A stretch of 64,000 nucleotides of DNA from Anaerolineales bacterium (GCA_025057645.1 JANXBJ010000008.1:1-64000); one strand, 5' to 3'; shown: positions 52,017 through 61,007, counted from the first letter of the stretch. Made by a program: numbers and translations. The notes: a model not told the origin generated them from the sequence alone.

Positions 52017-53471
52017 ATGTCAGAGGAGTTTCGTTTTGAGCGCGATTCTCTAGGCGAATTAGCTGTGCCGGCCCGAGCACTATACGGCATCCAAACCCAA
52101 CGGGCGGTGCTGAACTTTCCTATCAGCGGCCGTCGTCCCTATCGGGCGTTTGTTTGGTCGATGGCGCTGATCAAAGCCTGTGCTGCGGAGGTCAACCATT
52201 CCTTGGGCTTGCTCGATGAGGCACGCGCCCAGGCGATCCAGCAAGCCGCTCAGGAAGTGATGGAGGGGAAATGGGAGGAGCACTTCGTGGTCGATCCGTT
52301 TCAGGCAGGGGCGGGCACCAGCCACAATATGAACGTCAACGAGGTAATTGCCAACCGCGCCACGCAACTGCTCGGTGGAGCGTTGGGCGAGTATCGCGTG
52401 CACCCCAATGATCACGTCAATATGGCGCAATCCACCAACGATACCATTCCGACCGCCATTCGGCTGGGCTGCCTCTGGCGCTTGGAGGAGTTACTTCAAA
52501 CTGTCTCGGCACTGGCCGAAGCCTTTTGGCAGAAGGCGCAGGAGTTCGATGATGTGCTCAAGTCCGGCCGCACTCACCTTCAGGATGCCGTGCCGATCCG
52601 CCTTGGGCAAGAGTTCGGAGCTTACGCCCGGGCCATCGAGCGCGACGGAGAGCGCATCCGCCGCGCTGCACAGGGGCTTTATCGCTTGGGCATCGGGGGC
52701 ACGGCTGTAGGCAGCGGTTTGAACGCTCATCCACAGTATCGCTTTCGCATCGTGGAGTGTTTGCGCCAACGCACGGGTTGGGAGCTGGTCGCTTCGGATA
52801 ATCTCTTCGAGTCGATGCAATCGATGGCCGATTTTGCCGACTTTTCGGGGGCTTTGCGCACTCTAGCCATAACCATGACCCGAATAGCCAACGACCTGCG
52901 CCTGCTGGCTTCAGGCCCCGCCACGGGTTTAGATGAGATCCGTCTGCCGGCCGTGCAACCCGGTTCGAGCATCATGCCCGGCAAAGTCAACCCGGTGATA
53001 GCGGAGATGCTCAATATGGCGATGTACTATGTGCAGGGCTTGGATCACACTGTAGCTCTTGCGGCCCAAGCGGGACAGTTGGAGTTGAATGTGATGATGC
53101 CGATCATCGGACATTGTCTCTTCGAGAGCATGCATTTGCTAATCACCTCCCTAAAAACCTTTACCGAGAAATGCGTCGTGGGCATTCAAGCGAACCGGGC
53201 AAAAGCCTCTGCTTGGTTAGAGAAGAATGCTATCCTAGTCACGGCGCTCAATCCGCTGATCGGGTATGCGGCTGCTGCGGCGCTGGCCAAAGAAGCCATG
53301 GCAAACGACCTCCCGGTGCGCGAGCTCGCCCTGCAGAAAGCCAAGCGGGGGGAACTCCGCCACCGAGAAAGCGGCAAGCCTGTCGGAGAAGCGGAGATCG
53401 AAGCCGCCCTCCAAGATATTCGACGCATGACCGAAGGAGGGATTTTTGAGGGAAGCAGTGGCGGAGGGTAG
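52017..53471 (+). CDS. Aspartate ammonia-lyase / class II fumarase family protein
   Basis: A 484-residue member of the aspartase/fumarase superfamily. The signature GSSIMPGKVNPV carries the catalytic serine loop; TSHNMNVNEVIANRA, HPNDHVNMAQSTNDT and SGRTHLQDAVP are the other conserved regions. TQRAVLNFPISG and QAGAGTS favour aspartase, while IMPGKVNP is also seen in fumarases; I cannot decide between aspartate deamination and fumarate hydration. GGAAAGGG lies upstream of the ATG. The next gene starts 35 bases later. Confidence 0.88.
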   Translation: MSEEFRFERDSLGELAVPARALYGIQTQRAVLNFPISGRRPYRAFVWSMALIKACAAEVNHSLGLLDEARAQAIQQAAQEVMEGKWEEHFVVDPFQAGAGTSHNMNVNEVIANRATQLLGGALGEYRVHPNDHVNMAQSTNDTIPTAIRLGCLWRLEELLQTVSALAEAFWQKAQEFDDVLKSGRTHLQDAVPIRLGQEFGAYARAIERDGERIRRAAQGLYRLGIGGTAVGSGLNAHPQYRFRIVECLRQRTGWELVASDNLFESMQSMADFADFSGALRTLAITMTRIANDLRLLASGPATGLDEIRLPAVQPGSSIMPGKVNPVIAEMLNMAMYYVQGLDHTVALAAQAGQLELNVMMPIIGHCLFESMHLLITSLKTFTEKCVVGIQANRAKASAWLEKNAILVTALNPLIGYAAAAALAKEAMANDLPVRELALQKAKRGELRHRESGKPVGEAEIEAALQDIRRMTEGGIFEGSSGGG

Positions 53472-53490
53472 CAGTCCCTCCTTTCCTCTC

Positions 53491-53499
53491 TGGTATAAT
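53491..53499 (+). promoter_or_regulatory. Extended -10 promoter giving a probably leaderless sortase mRNA
   Basis: TGGTATAAT matches the extended -10 TGnTATAAT exactly. The GTG-ATG start pair begins 7 bases after it, where transcription should begin, so the message would have little or no leader. Confidence 0.65.
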
Positions 53500-53506
53500 C
53501 TCTACC

Positions 53507-54421
53507 GTGATGCGCAGGAAGAGCCCTGAAGACCTCACCGAAGAAGAATTGCGCTGGTTGCTGGTAGAGAAACGGCGCACGGCGCGGTTAGAGCGCCTCG
53601 AACGCTATCGACGCACCGGTCGGGTGATCACCGTCTTGCCCGACGAAAGCGCCAGGATAGCGCAACCGCTCCGCACCAGCGTCGAAGAGATCATGCTGGA
53701 TGAGGAGGAATTGCCGGCTCATGCTAACCGGCGGCGCAAGGTTCTAGACGGTTTTCTCCTCTTCGTTGAAATCGTAGCCGTTGTCGGCTTTCTCTTTGTG
53801 GTGTTCAACGGCTTGAGCTTGATTCGCGAACTCAACCGAGAAGTGGCTGCGGCACTTGAACAGCCCACCCTGACCCCAACTCCCTTGCTGATGGCGGTTG
53901 TTCTGCCCTCCGGGCATACGCCTCCCAATTCTCCGGGAGGTGCCCGCCCAAACGAGGCAGAGATTCCCGAACACCTTCGCCCTTTGGTGCAATCGTTTGC
54001 CAGCTTACCTCTCCCCACACCCAGCCCTCAACAGGCGATCCGCATCCAAATCCCGGCTATCAAGGTGGATGCCCCGATCGTACAGGGGGATGGTTGGGAA
54101 CAGCTCAAAAAAGGTGTCGGGCAAAGCCTTGGCACCCCTAACCCCGGTGAGAAAGGTAATGTGGTCCTTTCCGCCCACAACGATATTTTCGGTGAGATCT
54201 TCCGCGACTTAGATAAGTTGCAAAAGGGTGACGAGGTGATCTTATACACCAGCCAACGCGCCTTCACCTACGAAGTCGTCTCCACTAAAATTGTCGAGCC
54301 GACCGCCGTAGAGGTGATGGCTCAGACCGCTGAGCCGATCGTCACCCTGATCTCCTGCTATCCATACATGGTCGATAATCAACGCATTGTCGTTGTAGCA
54401 CGCCTGAAGGATCGCCAGTAA
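53507..54421 (+). CDS. Class D/E-type sortase
   Basis: A ~303-residue sortase (start GTG at 53507 or ATG at 53510). Residues ~1-75 are charged and cytoplasmic; a membrane helix follows (FLLFVEIVAVVGFLFVVFNG), then a Pro/Thr-rich linker, then the catalytic domain (~175-303). Active residues, counted from the ATG, are H223 in SAHNDIFGE, C283 in LISCYPYMVDNQ and R292 in the following RIVVVARL, the sortase His/Cys/Arg triad. It would anchor surface proteins to the cell envelope. No substrate with an LPxTG-like tail is seen in the window. The next gene is a small membrane protein. Confidence 0.9.
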   Translation: MMRRKSPEDLTEEELRWLLVEKRRTARLERLERYRRTGRVITVLPDESARIAQPLRTSVEEIMLDEEELPAHANRRRKVLDGFLLFVEIVAVVGFLFVVFNGLSLIRELNREVAAALEQPTLTPTPLLMAVVLPSGHTPPNSPGGARPNEAEIPEHLRPLVQSFASLPLPTPSPQQAIRIQIPAIKVDAPIVQGDGWEQLKKGVGQSLGTPNPGEKGNVVLSAHNDIFGEIFRDLDKLQKGDEVILYTSQRAFTYEVVSTKIVEPTAVEVMAQTAEPIVTLISCYPYMVDNQRIVVVARLKDRQ

Positions 54422-54446
54422 GGCGACTTAGCCTAGGAGTGTTCAT

Positions 54447-54677
54447 ATGAGCAAGAAAACCAAACGTTCCTCACGCAGTTCTCCCGTTCGTTCAAGTCCA
54501 CCTATCCCGGTTGCAGAGACAGTTCAAACTTCCCCGGTTTCGCCGCTCAGTGCCCGCCGCAGCGAGAGGGGCTTTAACCCCGACTATTCCGATGTGATCA
54601 AGGACCTAAAGCGGATCGGCACCTTGGCGGGTGCATTTTTTCTGATCATGATCGTCTTATCCTTCTTTCTCAAGTAG
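54447..54677 (+). CDS. Small single-pass membrane protein after the sortase
   Basis: A 76-residue protein with a Ser/Pro/Arg-rich N-terminal ~45 residues and one C-terminal helix (IGTLAGAFFLIMIVLSFFLK). It has no cleavable signal, so it is probably tail-anchored with the basic part inside. AGGAG lies seven bases before the ATG, 25 bases after the sortase stop, so it is co-transcribed. No family recognised. Confidence 0.7.
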   Translation: MSKKTKRSSRSSPVRSSPPIPVAETVQTSPVSPLSARRSERGFNPDYSDVIKDLKRIGTLAGAFFLIMIVLSFFLK

Positions 54678-54885
54678 CCAAGCCGGGGAATGCATTGAAC
54701 CGCCTTGGATGCCTTGAAGCCACAATTCTCCGAGAGCGTTCTTCCTTGGTTTCAAGATCGGGAGGGAAGCAAGACCTCGCTGCTCTCCCGGAGAAGGCCG
54801 GAGCTAGGCTTTGAGCCTTTTTTCTAAACCACAAGGGAGAGGACAACAGCTTCGCCTCTTCTCTTGCACCAAGAGGTAACCGAGC

Positions 54886-55734
54886 GTGCACACCCTGAGA
54901 CAACCATTCTCCCCGCTCATCCTCTCCCTGCTTATCCTCTGGGTGTTGACGATGATCGCCCTGCCCATTGTCGGCTGGACATTGGGTGAGGATGCCTTGC
55001 GCCGAGGGATGTCTATCGGGGTTCTCGTCCAATGTGCAGCCGTCCTTGGAGCGCTACAGGCTCAATGGGGATGGAGACGAACGCTCCGCACCTCTTTCTG
55101 GGTCATCGCAGGCGCCTTCCTTGCCGAGTGGTTAGGCTCCACTACGGGTTTCCCTTTCGGAAAATATTCCTACACCCCTTTGCTCCAACCCCAGTTGGCC
55201 GGCGTGCCTTTGCTGATTCCCCTGGCTTGGATGATGATGCTGCCCCCTGCTTGGGCGATTGCCCAAATGATCCTTGGTGAGCAGGTATCCCTGAACAGTT
55301 GGAAGGGAATCTCGCTCTCGGCGCTTGCTTTTACGGCGTGGGACTTATTTCTCGACCCCCAAATGACCGCTTGGGGATTCTGGGTGTGGGAAGCCCCGGG
55401 AAGCTACTTTGGGATTCCTTTGGTGAATTTTCTGGGATGGCTGTTGGTTGCGGCTGTGCTCACCGCAGTGGCGCATCCGAATGAGTTACCTCTTTTGCCT
55501 TTGGTCTCCCTCTATATTCTCACCTGGTTGTTCCAGACTATTGGATTGGGAATTTTCTGGGCGCAACCGCTGCCAGCTCTTTGCGGTTTTCTCGGCATGG
55601 GAATCTTTGTCTTCCTCGCTCTCCGGGCGCGGCGCACTAGGCAGCAGGCTATAGCGCTGCACTCTGCGCCCGGAGCAAGAGAAAAGTTGAATGAACTCCA
55701 GCAACCCTACGTCCATAAGGAACTAGAGAATTAG
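54886..55734 (+). CDS. cruF: Carotenoid 1,2-hydratase-like membrane protein CruF
   Basis: A 282-residue membrane protein with seven or so helices of the CruF/DUF422 carotenoid biosynthesis family. The marks are EWLGSTTGFPFGKYSYTP, WDLFLDPQMTAWGFWVWEAP and the PLVNFLGWLL segment. CruF-type enzymes hydrate the psi end of carotenoids (1',2'-hydratase). The start is a GTG at 54886, with AAGAGG nine bases upstream. The plsY-like gene starts 3 bases after the stop, and a CruG-like glycosyltransferase follows, the arrangement known for cyanobacterial carotenoid glycoside formation. Confidence 0.85.
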   Translation: MHTLRQPFSPLILSLLILWVLTMIALPIVGWTLGEDALRRGMSIGVLVQCAAVLGALQAQWGWRRTLRTSFWVIAGAFLAEWLGSTTGFPFGKYSYTPLLQPQLAGVPLLIPLAWMMMLPPAWAIAQMILGEQVSLNSWKGISLSALAFTAWDLFLDPQMTAWGFWVWEAPGSYFGIPLVNFLGWLLVAAVLTAVAHPNELPLLPLVSLYILTWLFQTIGLGIFWAQPLPALCGFLGMGIFVFLALRARRTRQQAIALHSAPGAREKLNELQQPYVHKELEN

Positions 55735-55737
55735 GGC

Positions 55738-56346
55738 ATGATTGAAGCTATCCTCTGGACCGGACTTTCCTTTTTGAGTGGCGCCTTGCCCTTTGCGGTT
55801 TGGCTTGGGCGGTTGAAAGGGGTGGACGTGCGTGCTGTGGGAGACCGCAACCCGGGGGCAATTAACGCCTTTCGGGCCGGCGGCAAATGGATCGGATTAG
55901 CCGTGATGCTTTTGGATGTCTCTAAGGCGGCTGCACCGATCGGCTTGGCCTACTACGAGTTTGGGTGGCGGGGGCTGAGGATCATCCCCATCGCCATCGC
56001 CCCGATGCTCGGACATGCCTTTTCGCCTTTTTTAGGTTTTCGGGGGGGCAAAGCCATCGCCACGGCCATGGGAGTGTGGATTGGCCTCACCTTGTGGAAA
56101 GTCCCCCTGGTGGGAGTGATCAGCATCACAATTTTCTATCTTCTCCTGCGCAATTCGGGATGGGCGATTCTCTTGACCCTGATCACGGTAGGAGTTTACC
56201 TTGCAGTCTTCCTGCCGCAACCGACTTTCCTTGCCGTTCTCGCCCTGCAAAGTGCGCTGCTCCTATGGAAGCATCGCCGAGAGCTGCGCCAGCCTCCTTG
56301 GAGCAAATCTACTCACAAGTCTATCCCCTTAGAGCCCGGTCTCTAA
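55738..56346 (+). CDS. PlsY-like membrane acyltransferase
   Basis: A 202-residue protein of about five membrane helices related to the acyl-phosphate:glycerol-3-phosphate acyltransferase PlsY. Motif 1 reads GDRNPGAINAFRAGG (PlsY usually G-S-G-N-x-G-A-T-N), motif 2 GHAFSPFLGFRGGKAIATA is well kept, and SGALPFAVWLGRLKGVD at the start is typical. The change in motif 1 and its position between cruF and a cruG-like gene suggest a paralogue acting on another hydroxyl, such as a carotenoid glycoside, but phospholipid synthesis is not excluded. It starts 3 bases after the cruF stop. Confidence 0.83.
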   Translation: MIEAILWTGLSFLSGALPFAVWLGRLKGVDVRAVGDRNPGAINAFRAGGKWIGLAVMLLDVSKAAAPIGLAYYEFGWRGLRIIPIAIAPMLGHAFSPFLGFRGGKAIATAMGVWIGLTLWKVPLVGVISITIFYLLLRNSGWAILLTLITVGVYLAVFLPQPTFLAVLALQSALLLWKHRRELRQPPWSKSTHKSIPLEPGL

Positions 56347-56393
56347 CCCAAAAAGCCTCCCCGTCTCTGGGAGGGATCGATCGCCCCTAGACA

Positions 56394-57539
56394 ATGTCGG
56401 ACTGGTTGATTCTCTCCTACTTTCCCCTGGTGATTATCGCCATTGTGGCAATCCTCAATGCCTTTACCTTTCCACGCTTGCATTCGAAGCGGCCTCCGGA
56501 AACCGCCCCCTTTGTCTCGGTCTTGATTCCCATGCGCAACGAGGCTCAACGGGTCGGGGAAACGGTGCGCAGTTTGCTCGCCCAAGACTATCCCTGCTTT
56601 GAAGTCATCCTCCTCGACGACCAATCCGAGGATGGATCTGCGGAAATTGCCCGGTCGGTTGCATGTGGCGACCAGCGGATCAGAGTGATTGGCGGTCAAC
56701 CGCTGCCTGAAGGATGGTTGGGTAAAAATTGGGCTTGTCACCAAGCCGCCCAGCACGCTCAGGGCGCGTATTTGCTTTTCAGCGACGCCGACGTGCGCTG
56801 GCATCCCCAGGCGCTCTCGGCGTTGATCAGCGAAGCTCTGCGCACAAAGGCGGATCTGTTGACCTGCTGGCCAACCCAGGAGACACTCTCCTGGGGAGAG
56901 CGGCTGACCGTGCCCCTAATGGCCTTCACCATTCTGGCCTATCTGCCGGTCTTGGCCGTGCATCACCTTCCTTTTCGGGTTTTTGCTGCTGCTATGGGGC
57001 AATGTTTGCTCTTTCGGCGAGAAGCCTACGAGCAAATCGGCGGTCATGTCGCAGTAAGAGGCCGGGTAGTAGAGGATATGGCGTTCGCCTACGCGATTAA
57101 GGGAGCTAAGCTGCGCCTGCGCGCCTGCGACGCCAACGGGCTATTGCGCACGCGTATGTATTCCAATTGGCGGGAAGCGCGCAACGGCTTTGCGAAGAAC
57201 ATTCTTGCCGGGCACGCCAACTCAATCTGGTTTTTGCTGTTTTCAACAGGGTTTCATTGGTGGATGTTTGTGATTCCTTGGATTATAGCGCTGACCCGCT
57301 CTTCTTGGGAATACGCTCTCTTCGGGTCAGTAGGGGTGCTGACCCGAATGCTGACCGCAGTGATCAGCCGCCAACGCGCCCGAGATGCGCTTCTTTTACC
57401 CGTTTCGGTTGTGCTGATGACCATCATTGCAGTCCAATCGATTTGGCAGCACTGGCGGGGTAGGAGCGTCTGGAAGGGCCGGGCGATCGCAAGCCAGCCC
57501 CGACATTCCGGGCAGGCAGAGCGCAGCCACCGGGGGTGA
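56394..57539 (+). CDS. cruG: GT2-family glycosyltransferase (CruG-like)
   Basis: A 381-residue membrane-bound glycosyltransferase. An N-terminal helix precedes a GT-A domain with VSVLIPMRNEAQRVGETVRS, EVILLDDQSEDGS, the metal-binding FSDADVRWHP, CWPTQETLSWGERL and VVEDMAFAYAIK. Two or three helices follow (IWFLLFSTGFHWWMFVIPWII). This matches the CruG-type glycosyltransferases that add sugar to hydroxylated carotenoids. The gene follows the plsY-like gene by 47 bases. The substrate is inferred from the cruF context. Confidence 0.8.
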   Translation: MSDWLILSYFPLVIIAIVAILNAFTFPRLHSKRPPETAPFVSVLIPMRNEAQRVGETVRSLLAQDYPCFEVILLDDQSEDGSAEIARSVACGDQRIRVIGGQPLPEGWLGKNWACHQAAQHAQGAYLLFSDADVRWHPQALSALISEALRTKADLLTCWPTQETLSWGERLTVPLMAFTILAYLPVLAVHHLPFRVFAAAMGQCLLFRREAYEQIGGHVAVRGRVVEDMAFAYAIKGAKLRLRACDANGLLRTRMYSNWREARNGFAKNILAGHANSIWFLLFSTGFHWWMFVIPWIIALTRSSWEYALFGSVGVLTRMLTAVISRQRARDALLLPVSVVLMTIIAVQSIWQHWRGRSVWKGRAIASQPRHSGQAERSHRG

Positions 57540-57810
57540 GCAGAGCCTCAAACACGCCATCCTCACCGGGCTTTGCCGCTTGCTTGACCCGGGATTTCCA
57601 CTGGGAAGAGCCAACCGCAGCCGAGATGGGCAACATCACCGCTGAGTGGACGGCGACCTACCTATTGCAAAGAGTTGCTCAAGTGCAACCCTTTCTGCGC
57701 AAAAAGGCGCCGATGCCCCAGACCATTAGACTGATTAGAGCAAAATCTTCCATCGTATTTTACTCCCCTCAGATGACATGCCCCCCGAACCTCCAAACCG
57801 AGGTGGGCAC

Positions 57811-59139
57811 TCAGCAGTTATGTTTCCAATCTTCCATCATCATCTGCGCTGCTCGCCGCCCAATCTCCACGGCAAAATTGGTGCCCCGATCCCAAGGATA
57901 CACTTGGCTCATGCTGGCAAAATATAACCCTGGCAAAGGAGTCCGGATCGAGGGAATATTGCGCGAGTGATTGACAAACGGCACCGGCTGGGCGTAGGGT
58001 GTACGGAATAACCAGCTCTTATTCACCCATTGGGGCGTAAACCGCGCATTAATGCGCCTCAAGGCGGGAAGAAACCGTGCAACCAGTTCCTCATGACTCA
58101 GTTGAAAGTATTCGTGATCGGTCTCGAGGTAATCCCCGCAATACACTAGATGCTCTCCGCCAAAGTAGCGCGCCGGGACGAAATTGGTATGTTCAACCAA
58201 GGCCAAAAAAGGGAAACCGGCAGCCTTGGGAAGGTTATGCCAGTAATACCCCTCAGGGGAAAGAGGATGCTTAAGGGAGAAGATGAGCATCACGGCGCCC
58301 ATGCTCCTGAGTTCCAGTAAGCCGCGCAGATAATCGAGAGGGAGCTCGGGGACAAGGCGTGCCAACACTGTGGGAGACTGGGTGACCAGAACTTGGTCGA
58401 AGTGTTCTTCCCCAATTACACTCTGTACGGATAATCCCCCTTCCCCTGCCGGCTTGATCTTTTCGACCGCGCAAGAAAGGCGCAAGTCCAACCCCATTGC
58501 CTTTAAGTGATTTGCAAAGCGGTCGGCAAAAGCTTGAAAGCCGCCCTCAAAGGTGCCTAACCGGGTGGTGCGAGCCTTAATCCGCGCCCAGAACCAAGCC
58601 ATATTCACCAAGGGAGCGTAGCGTTCGCCGAACTTACCGATCATCAGCGGCTGCCAGAGAAGCTCATACACCCGATCCCCTGCCCACCGGCGCATCCACG
58701 CTTCTACGGTTGTCTTCTCGAGGGCTTGCCAGTTATTGGTCAAGCGCAGAAACAGCCCTACCAAGCCAAAGCGCACTTTATCGACCCCCCACCCTAGCCC
58801 GGGGAAAAGCGCCATCTGTAAAACCGAGTCAAAGGGGTAGAACTTTCCCCGGTAGTAAACAACAGTATAGGGACGGAAAAAGCGCACCTGCTTGCGCCAA
58901 CCCAATTCGTCAATTAGTTGCAGGATGTGGCGGTCGGTGGCAAACCAATGGTGGTAGTATTTCTCCATCGACCACTCCCAGTGTGGCTCCTTGAAGCCGC
59001 TTGCTAACCCTCCCACAGTATCCAGTGCCTCATATAACGTGACCGAGCATCCTGCCTTGAGCAGGTCATATGCAGCGGCCAACCCACCGAAACCCGCTCC
59101 GATCACGGCCACACGAGGCCTCATAGGCAGCTCGCTCAT
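57811..59139 (-). CDS. FAD-dependent oxidoreductase (protoporphyrinogen oxidase/CrtI-like superfamily)
   Basis: A 442-residue flavoprotein with the dinucleotide motif VAVIGAGFGGLAAAYDLLKAG and the following TLYEALDTVGG. Later parts include GTFEGGFQAFADRFANHL and the C-terminal PGLYFASMSQVYPWDRGTNFA, typical of the amine-oxidase/HemY/CrtI group. It overlaps the upstream flippase-like gene (ATGA) and converges with the cruF-cruG cluster. A role in carotenoid or polyprenyl-sugar chemistry is inferred from position; UDP-galactopyranose-mutase-like or other activity cannot be excluded. Confidence 0.83.
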   Translation of the reverse strand: MSELPMRPRVAVIGAGFGGLAAAYDLLKAGCSVTLYEALDTVGGLASGFKEPHWEWSMEKYYHHWFATDRHILQLIDELGWRKQVRFFRPYTVVYYRGKFYPFDSVLQMALFPGLGWGVDKVRFGLVGLFLRLTNNWQALEKTTVEAWMRRWAGDRVYELLWQPLMIGKFGERYAPLVNMAWFWARIKARTTRLGTFEGGFQAFADRFANHLKAMGLDLRLSCAVEKIKPAGEGGLSVQSVIGEEHFDQVLVTQSPTVLARLVPELPLDYLRGLLELRSMGAVMLIFSLKHPLSPEGYYWHNLPKAAGFPFLALVEHTNFVPARYFGGEHLVYCGDYLETDHEYFQLSHEELVARFLPALRRINARFTPQWVNKSWLFRTPYAQPVPFVNHSRNIPSIRTPLPGLYFASMSQVYPWDRGTNFAVEIGRRAAQMMMEDWKHNC

Positions 59140-60146
59140 TGCGCCTCCTTCAAGGCGGCTTCCCAGCGCACCCCTTCACGCCAGAGATAATAAGCTCCCA
59201 GCGCTGTAATCGGCAACCACAGAGCGATATGCAGCACAATCGTATAGCTGGAAGCAACAGCGGTGCTGACTCCGTAGGCCTCCAACACGGCGATTCCAGG
59301 CTTATCAAAGGTGCCAATGTATCCCGGCGCTGAGGGCAGCGTGGTTGCCAAGTTAACAATCCCGTTCATCAGCATTAGGGCAAAAAAGCTCACCTCGAAT
59401 GGGAAAGCGTGCATTACAAACCAGTATTTGCCCGTCTCAAACAACCAGATCACCACCGAGGTGAGGAAAATCATCCATACATCCGCAGGAGAACGCAAGC
59501 ACTCCAGGCCACTAAGAAAGCGCTCACTCAGCGAAAGGGTTTTGTCACGCCAGCGGGATGGGATCAAGCGTTGAGCCAACCATTCCACCAAAGTCTGAGT
59601 TCGCCGCGGAAACATGGCAGCAACCAAGAAGACCACCAAGGCGCCGAAGAAAAGCACCACCCCCCCCAAGGCAATCTGGCGGATGCTCCCCGTCCCAGCT
59701 ACTCCAGCCCCGGCGGTCAGGCGGCTCAGTTCGGGCAGGTTGACAAAGACAAAAGCCAACATCACCAGCCCGTCGAAGATGCGCTCGACGATAATCGTAG
59801 CCAGCGAAGCAGAAACCGAAATTCCCTCGCGCCGTTTCAACACCACTGCTCGGAGCACCTCTCCGGCGCGGGCGGGATAGATGTTGTTGCCCATATATCC
59901 GATAGCGACAATGGGGAACATGGCGCGCGTCGGAACCGGCTTGATGCGCCGCAAAAGATAGTGCCAGCGCCAGGCACGCGCCCAGACGCCGAGGAAATAG
60001 ACCCCCACGCCGGGGACCAACCAAACATACTCGGCTCGGCGCAGGGATGCCCAGAAGAGTTCAATCTCGGGAAGTAAGTCTTTGAGCACCCAGCCAAGAA
60101 AAAAAAGGCTGACCAGAACGCCCAGCCAGAAACGCCAGCTTTTCAT
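59136..60146 (-). CDS. Flippase-like membrane protein (UPF0104/AglD-type)
   Basis: A 336-residue membrane protein with about eight helices of the lysylphosphatidylglycerol-synthase transmembrane/UPF0104 family. GVYFLGVWARAWRWHYLLR, IGYMGNNIYPARAGEVLRAVVL and LPSAPGYIGTFDKPGIAVL are the conserved parts. Family members flip or position lipid-linked sugars. It lies between a PlsC-like acyltransferase (21 bases upstream) and the FAD oxidoreductase (4-base overlap), so the three probably form one operon for an envelope lipid or glycan. Confidence 0.85.
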   Translation of the reverse strand: MKSWRFWLGVLVSLFFLGWVLKDLLPEIELFWASLRRAEYVWLVPGVGVYFLGVWARAWRWHYLLRRIKPVPTRAMFPIVAIGYMGNNIYPARAGEVLRAVVLKRREGISVSASLATIIVERIFDGLVMLAFVFVNLPELSRLTAGAGVAGTGSIRQIALGGVVLFFGALVVFLVAAMFPRRTQTLVEWLAQRLIPSRWRDKTLSLSERFLSGLECLRSPADVWMIFLTSVVIWLFETGKYWFVMHAFPFEVSFFALMLMNGIVNLATTLPSAPGYIGTFDKPGIAVLEAYGVSTAVASSYTIVLHIALWLPITALGAYYLWREGVRWEAALKEAQ

Positions 60147-60167
60147 CGATTGGATTCTATCACGCCT

Positions 60168-60833
60168 TCAGGAAGACACCCCTGCCAGAATTTCCTTCAA
60201 GCGAGGGTGATCGGCATAGACACCGCGATACTCTGGGGGCAAAAGCGCTGCAATGCGACACAAGATTTCCTCTGTGTTACGCTGCAGCATCTCTTCGCGA
60301 CGCTCGCGCTCCACCGGTGGCAGTTGGACTGGATCGCCGAAGACAACCCGGATTTTAGGACGGCGCAGGGTCAAAATCTTAAAAATCGCTCCTTCTGTGC
60401 CGCTGATTGCAACCGGGATGACCGGCACTCCGGTCTTATCTGCCAAATAGGCCACCCCCGGTTTACCGGGCAACAGCCCCTTCGTGGGGCTACGGGTGCC
60501 TTCGGGAGCAATTCCGAGCAGTCCCCCCTGCTCAAGGAAACGAATGGCGTCCTTGAGAGCGCGGAAATCGGCTTCCTCGCGATTCAGCCAGATTCCCTTC
60601 AAAACTCTAACCAGCCACGGGATTAGAGGGTATTTCTTATACTTATCGGCGACCAAAGCGGTCAAGTCATCCCGTTCAATAAGCATGAACAACAAGGGCG
60701 GGTCCAAACGGCTAAGATGATTGGAAGCCAAAATGCATCCCCCACTCAGGGGGACTTTTTCCAATCCAACGACCTCCACGCAAGTCAACCAGTGAAAGAG
60801 CAAGCGGAAGAGGAAACGAAGTTGACGTTGCAT
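60168..60833 (-). CDS. plsC: 1-acyl-sn-glycerol-3-phosphate acyltransferase-like (PlsC)
   Basis: A 221-residue membrane-associated acyltransferase. The catalytic motif NHLSRLDPPLLF (NHxxxxD) and EGTRSPTKGLLPGKPG are clear, with a hydrophobic N-terminus (LRFLFRLLFHWL) and VPVIPVAISGTEGAI. GGAAG precedes the ATG at 60833; an upstream in-frame extension is not needed. It starts an operon with the flippase-like and FAD genes, so it may acylate an unusual lipid rather than, or besides, phosphatidic acid. Confidence 0.9.
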   Translation of the reverse strand: MQRQLRFLFRLLFHWLTCVEVVGLEKVPLSGGCILASNHLSRLDPPLLFMLIERDDLTALVADKYKKYPLIPWLVRVLKGIWLNREEADFRALKDAIRFLEQGGLLGIAPEGTRSPTKGLLPGKPGVAYLADKTGVPVIPVAISGTEGAIFKILTLRRPKIRVVFGDPVQLPPVERERREEMLQRNTEEILCRIAALLPPEYRGVYADHPRLKEILAGVSS

Positions 60834-60942
60834 GCTTTCTTCCCTTTTGACTTTCTCCGGCATTGCACCCCACGCTTGGCGGGATAACACAACACCTCTT
60901 CCCCTCCCTAATCGGGGCGTCTCCTCAGATCAGCAATTTTGG

Positions 60943-60983
60943 ACCAACCCTCCCGTGGAGCCGGATTTCACGAGAGGGTTGGT
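60943..60983 (-). terminator. Long hairpin after the molybdenum hydroxylase operon
   Basis: ACCAACCCTC and GAGGGTTGGT form a 10-bp stem extended by CGTG/CACG with one bulge. It sits 25 bases after the FAD/2Fe-2S stop on the minus strand, before plsC. There is no U-run. Confidence 0.6.
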
Positions 60984-61007
60984 AAGTTCGCAGTCGTTAA
61001 GCAAGCT

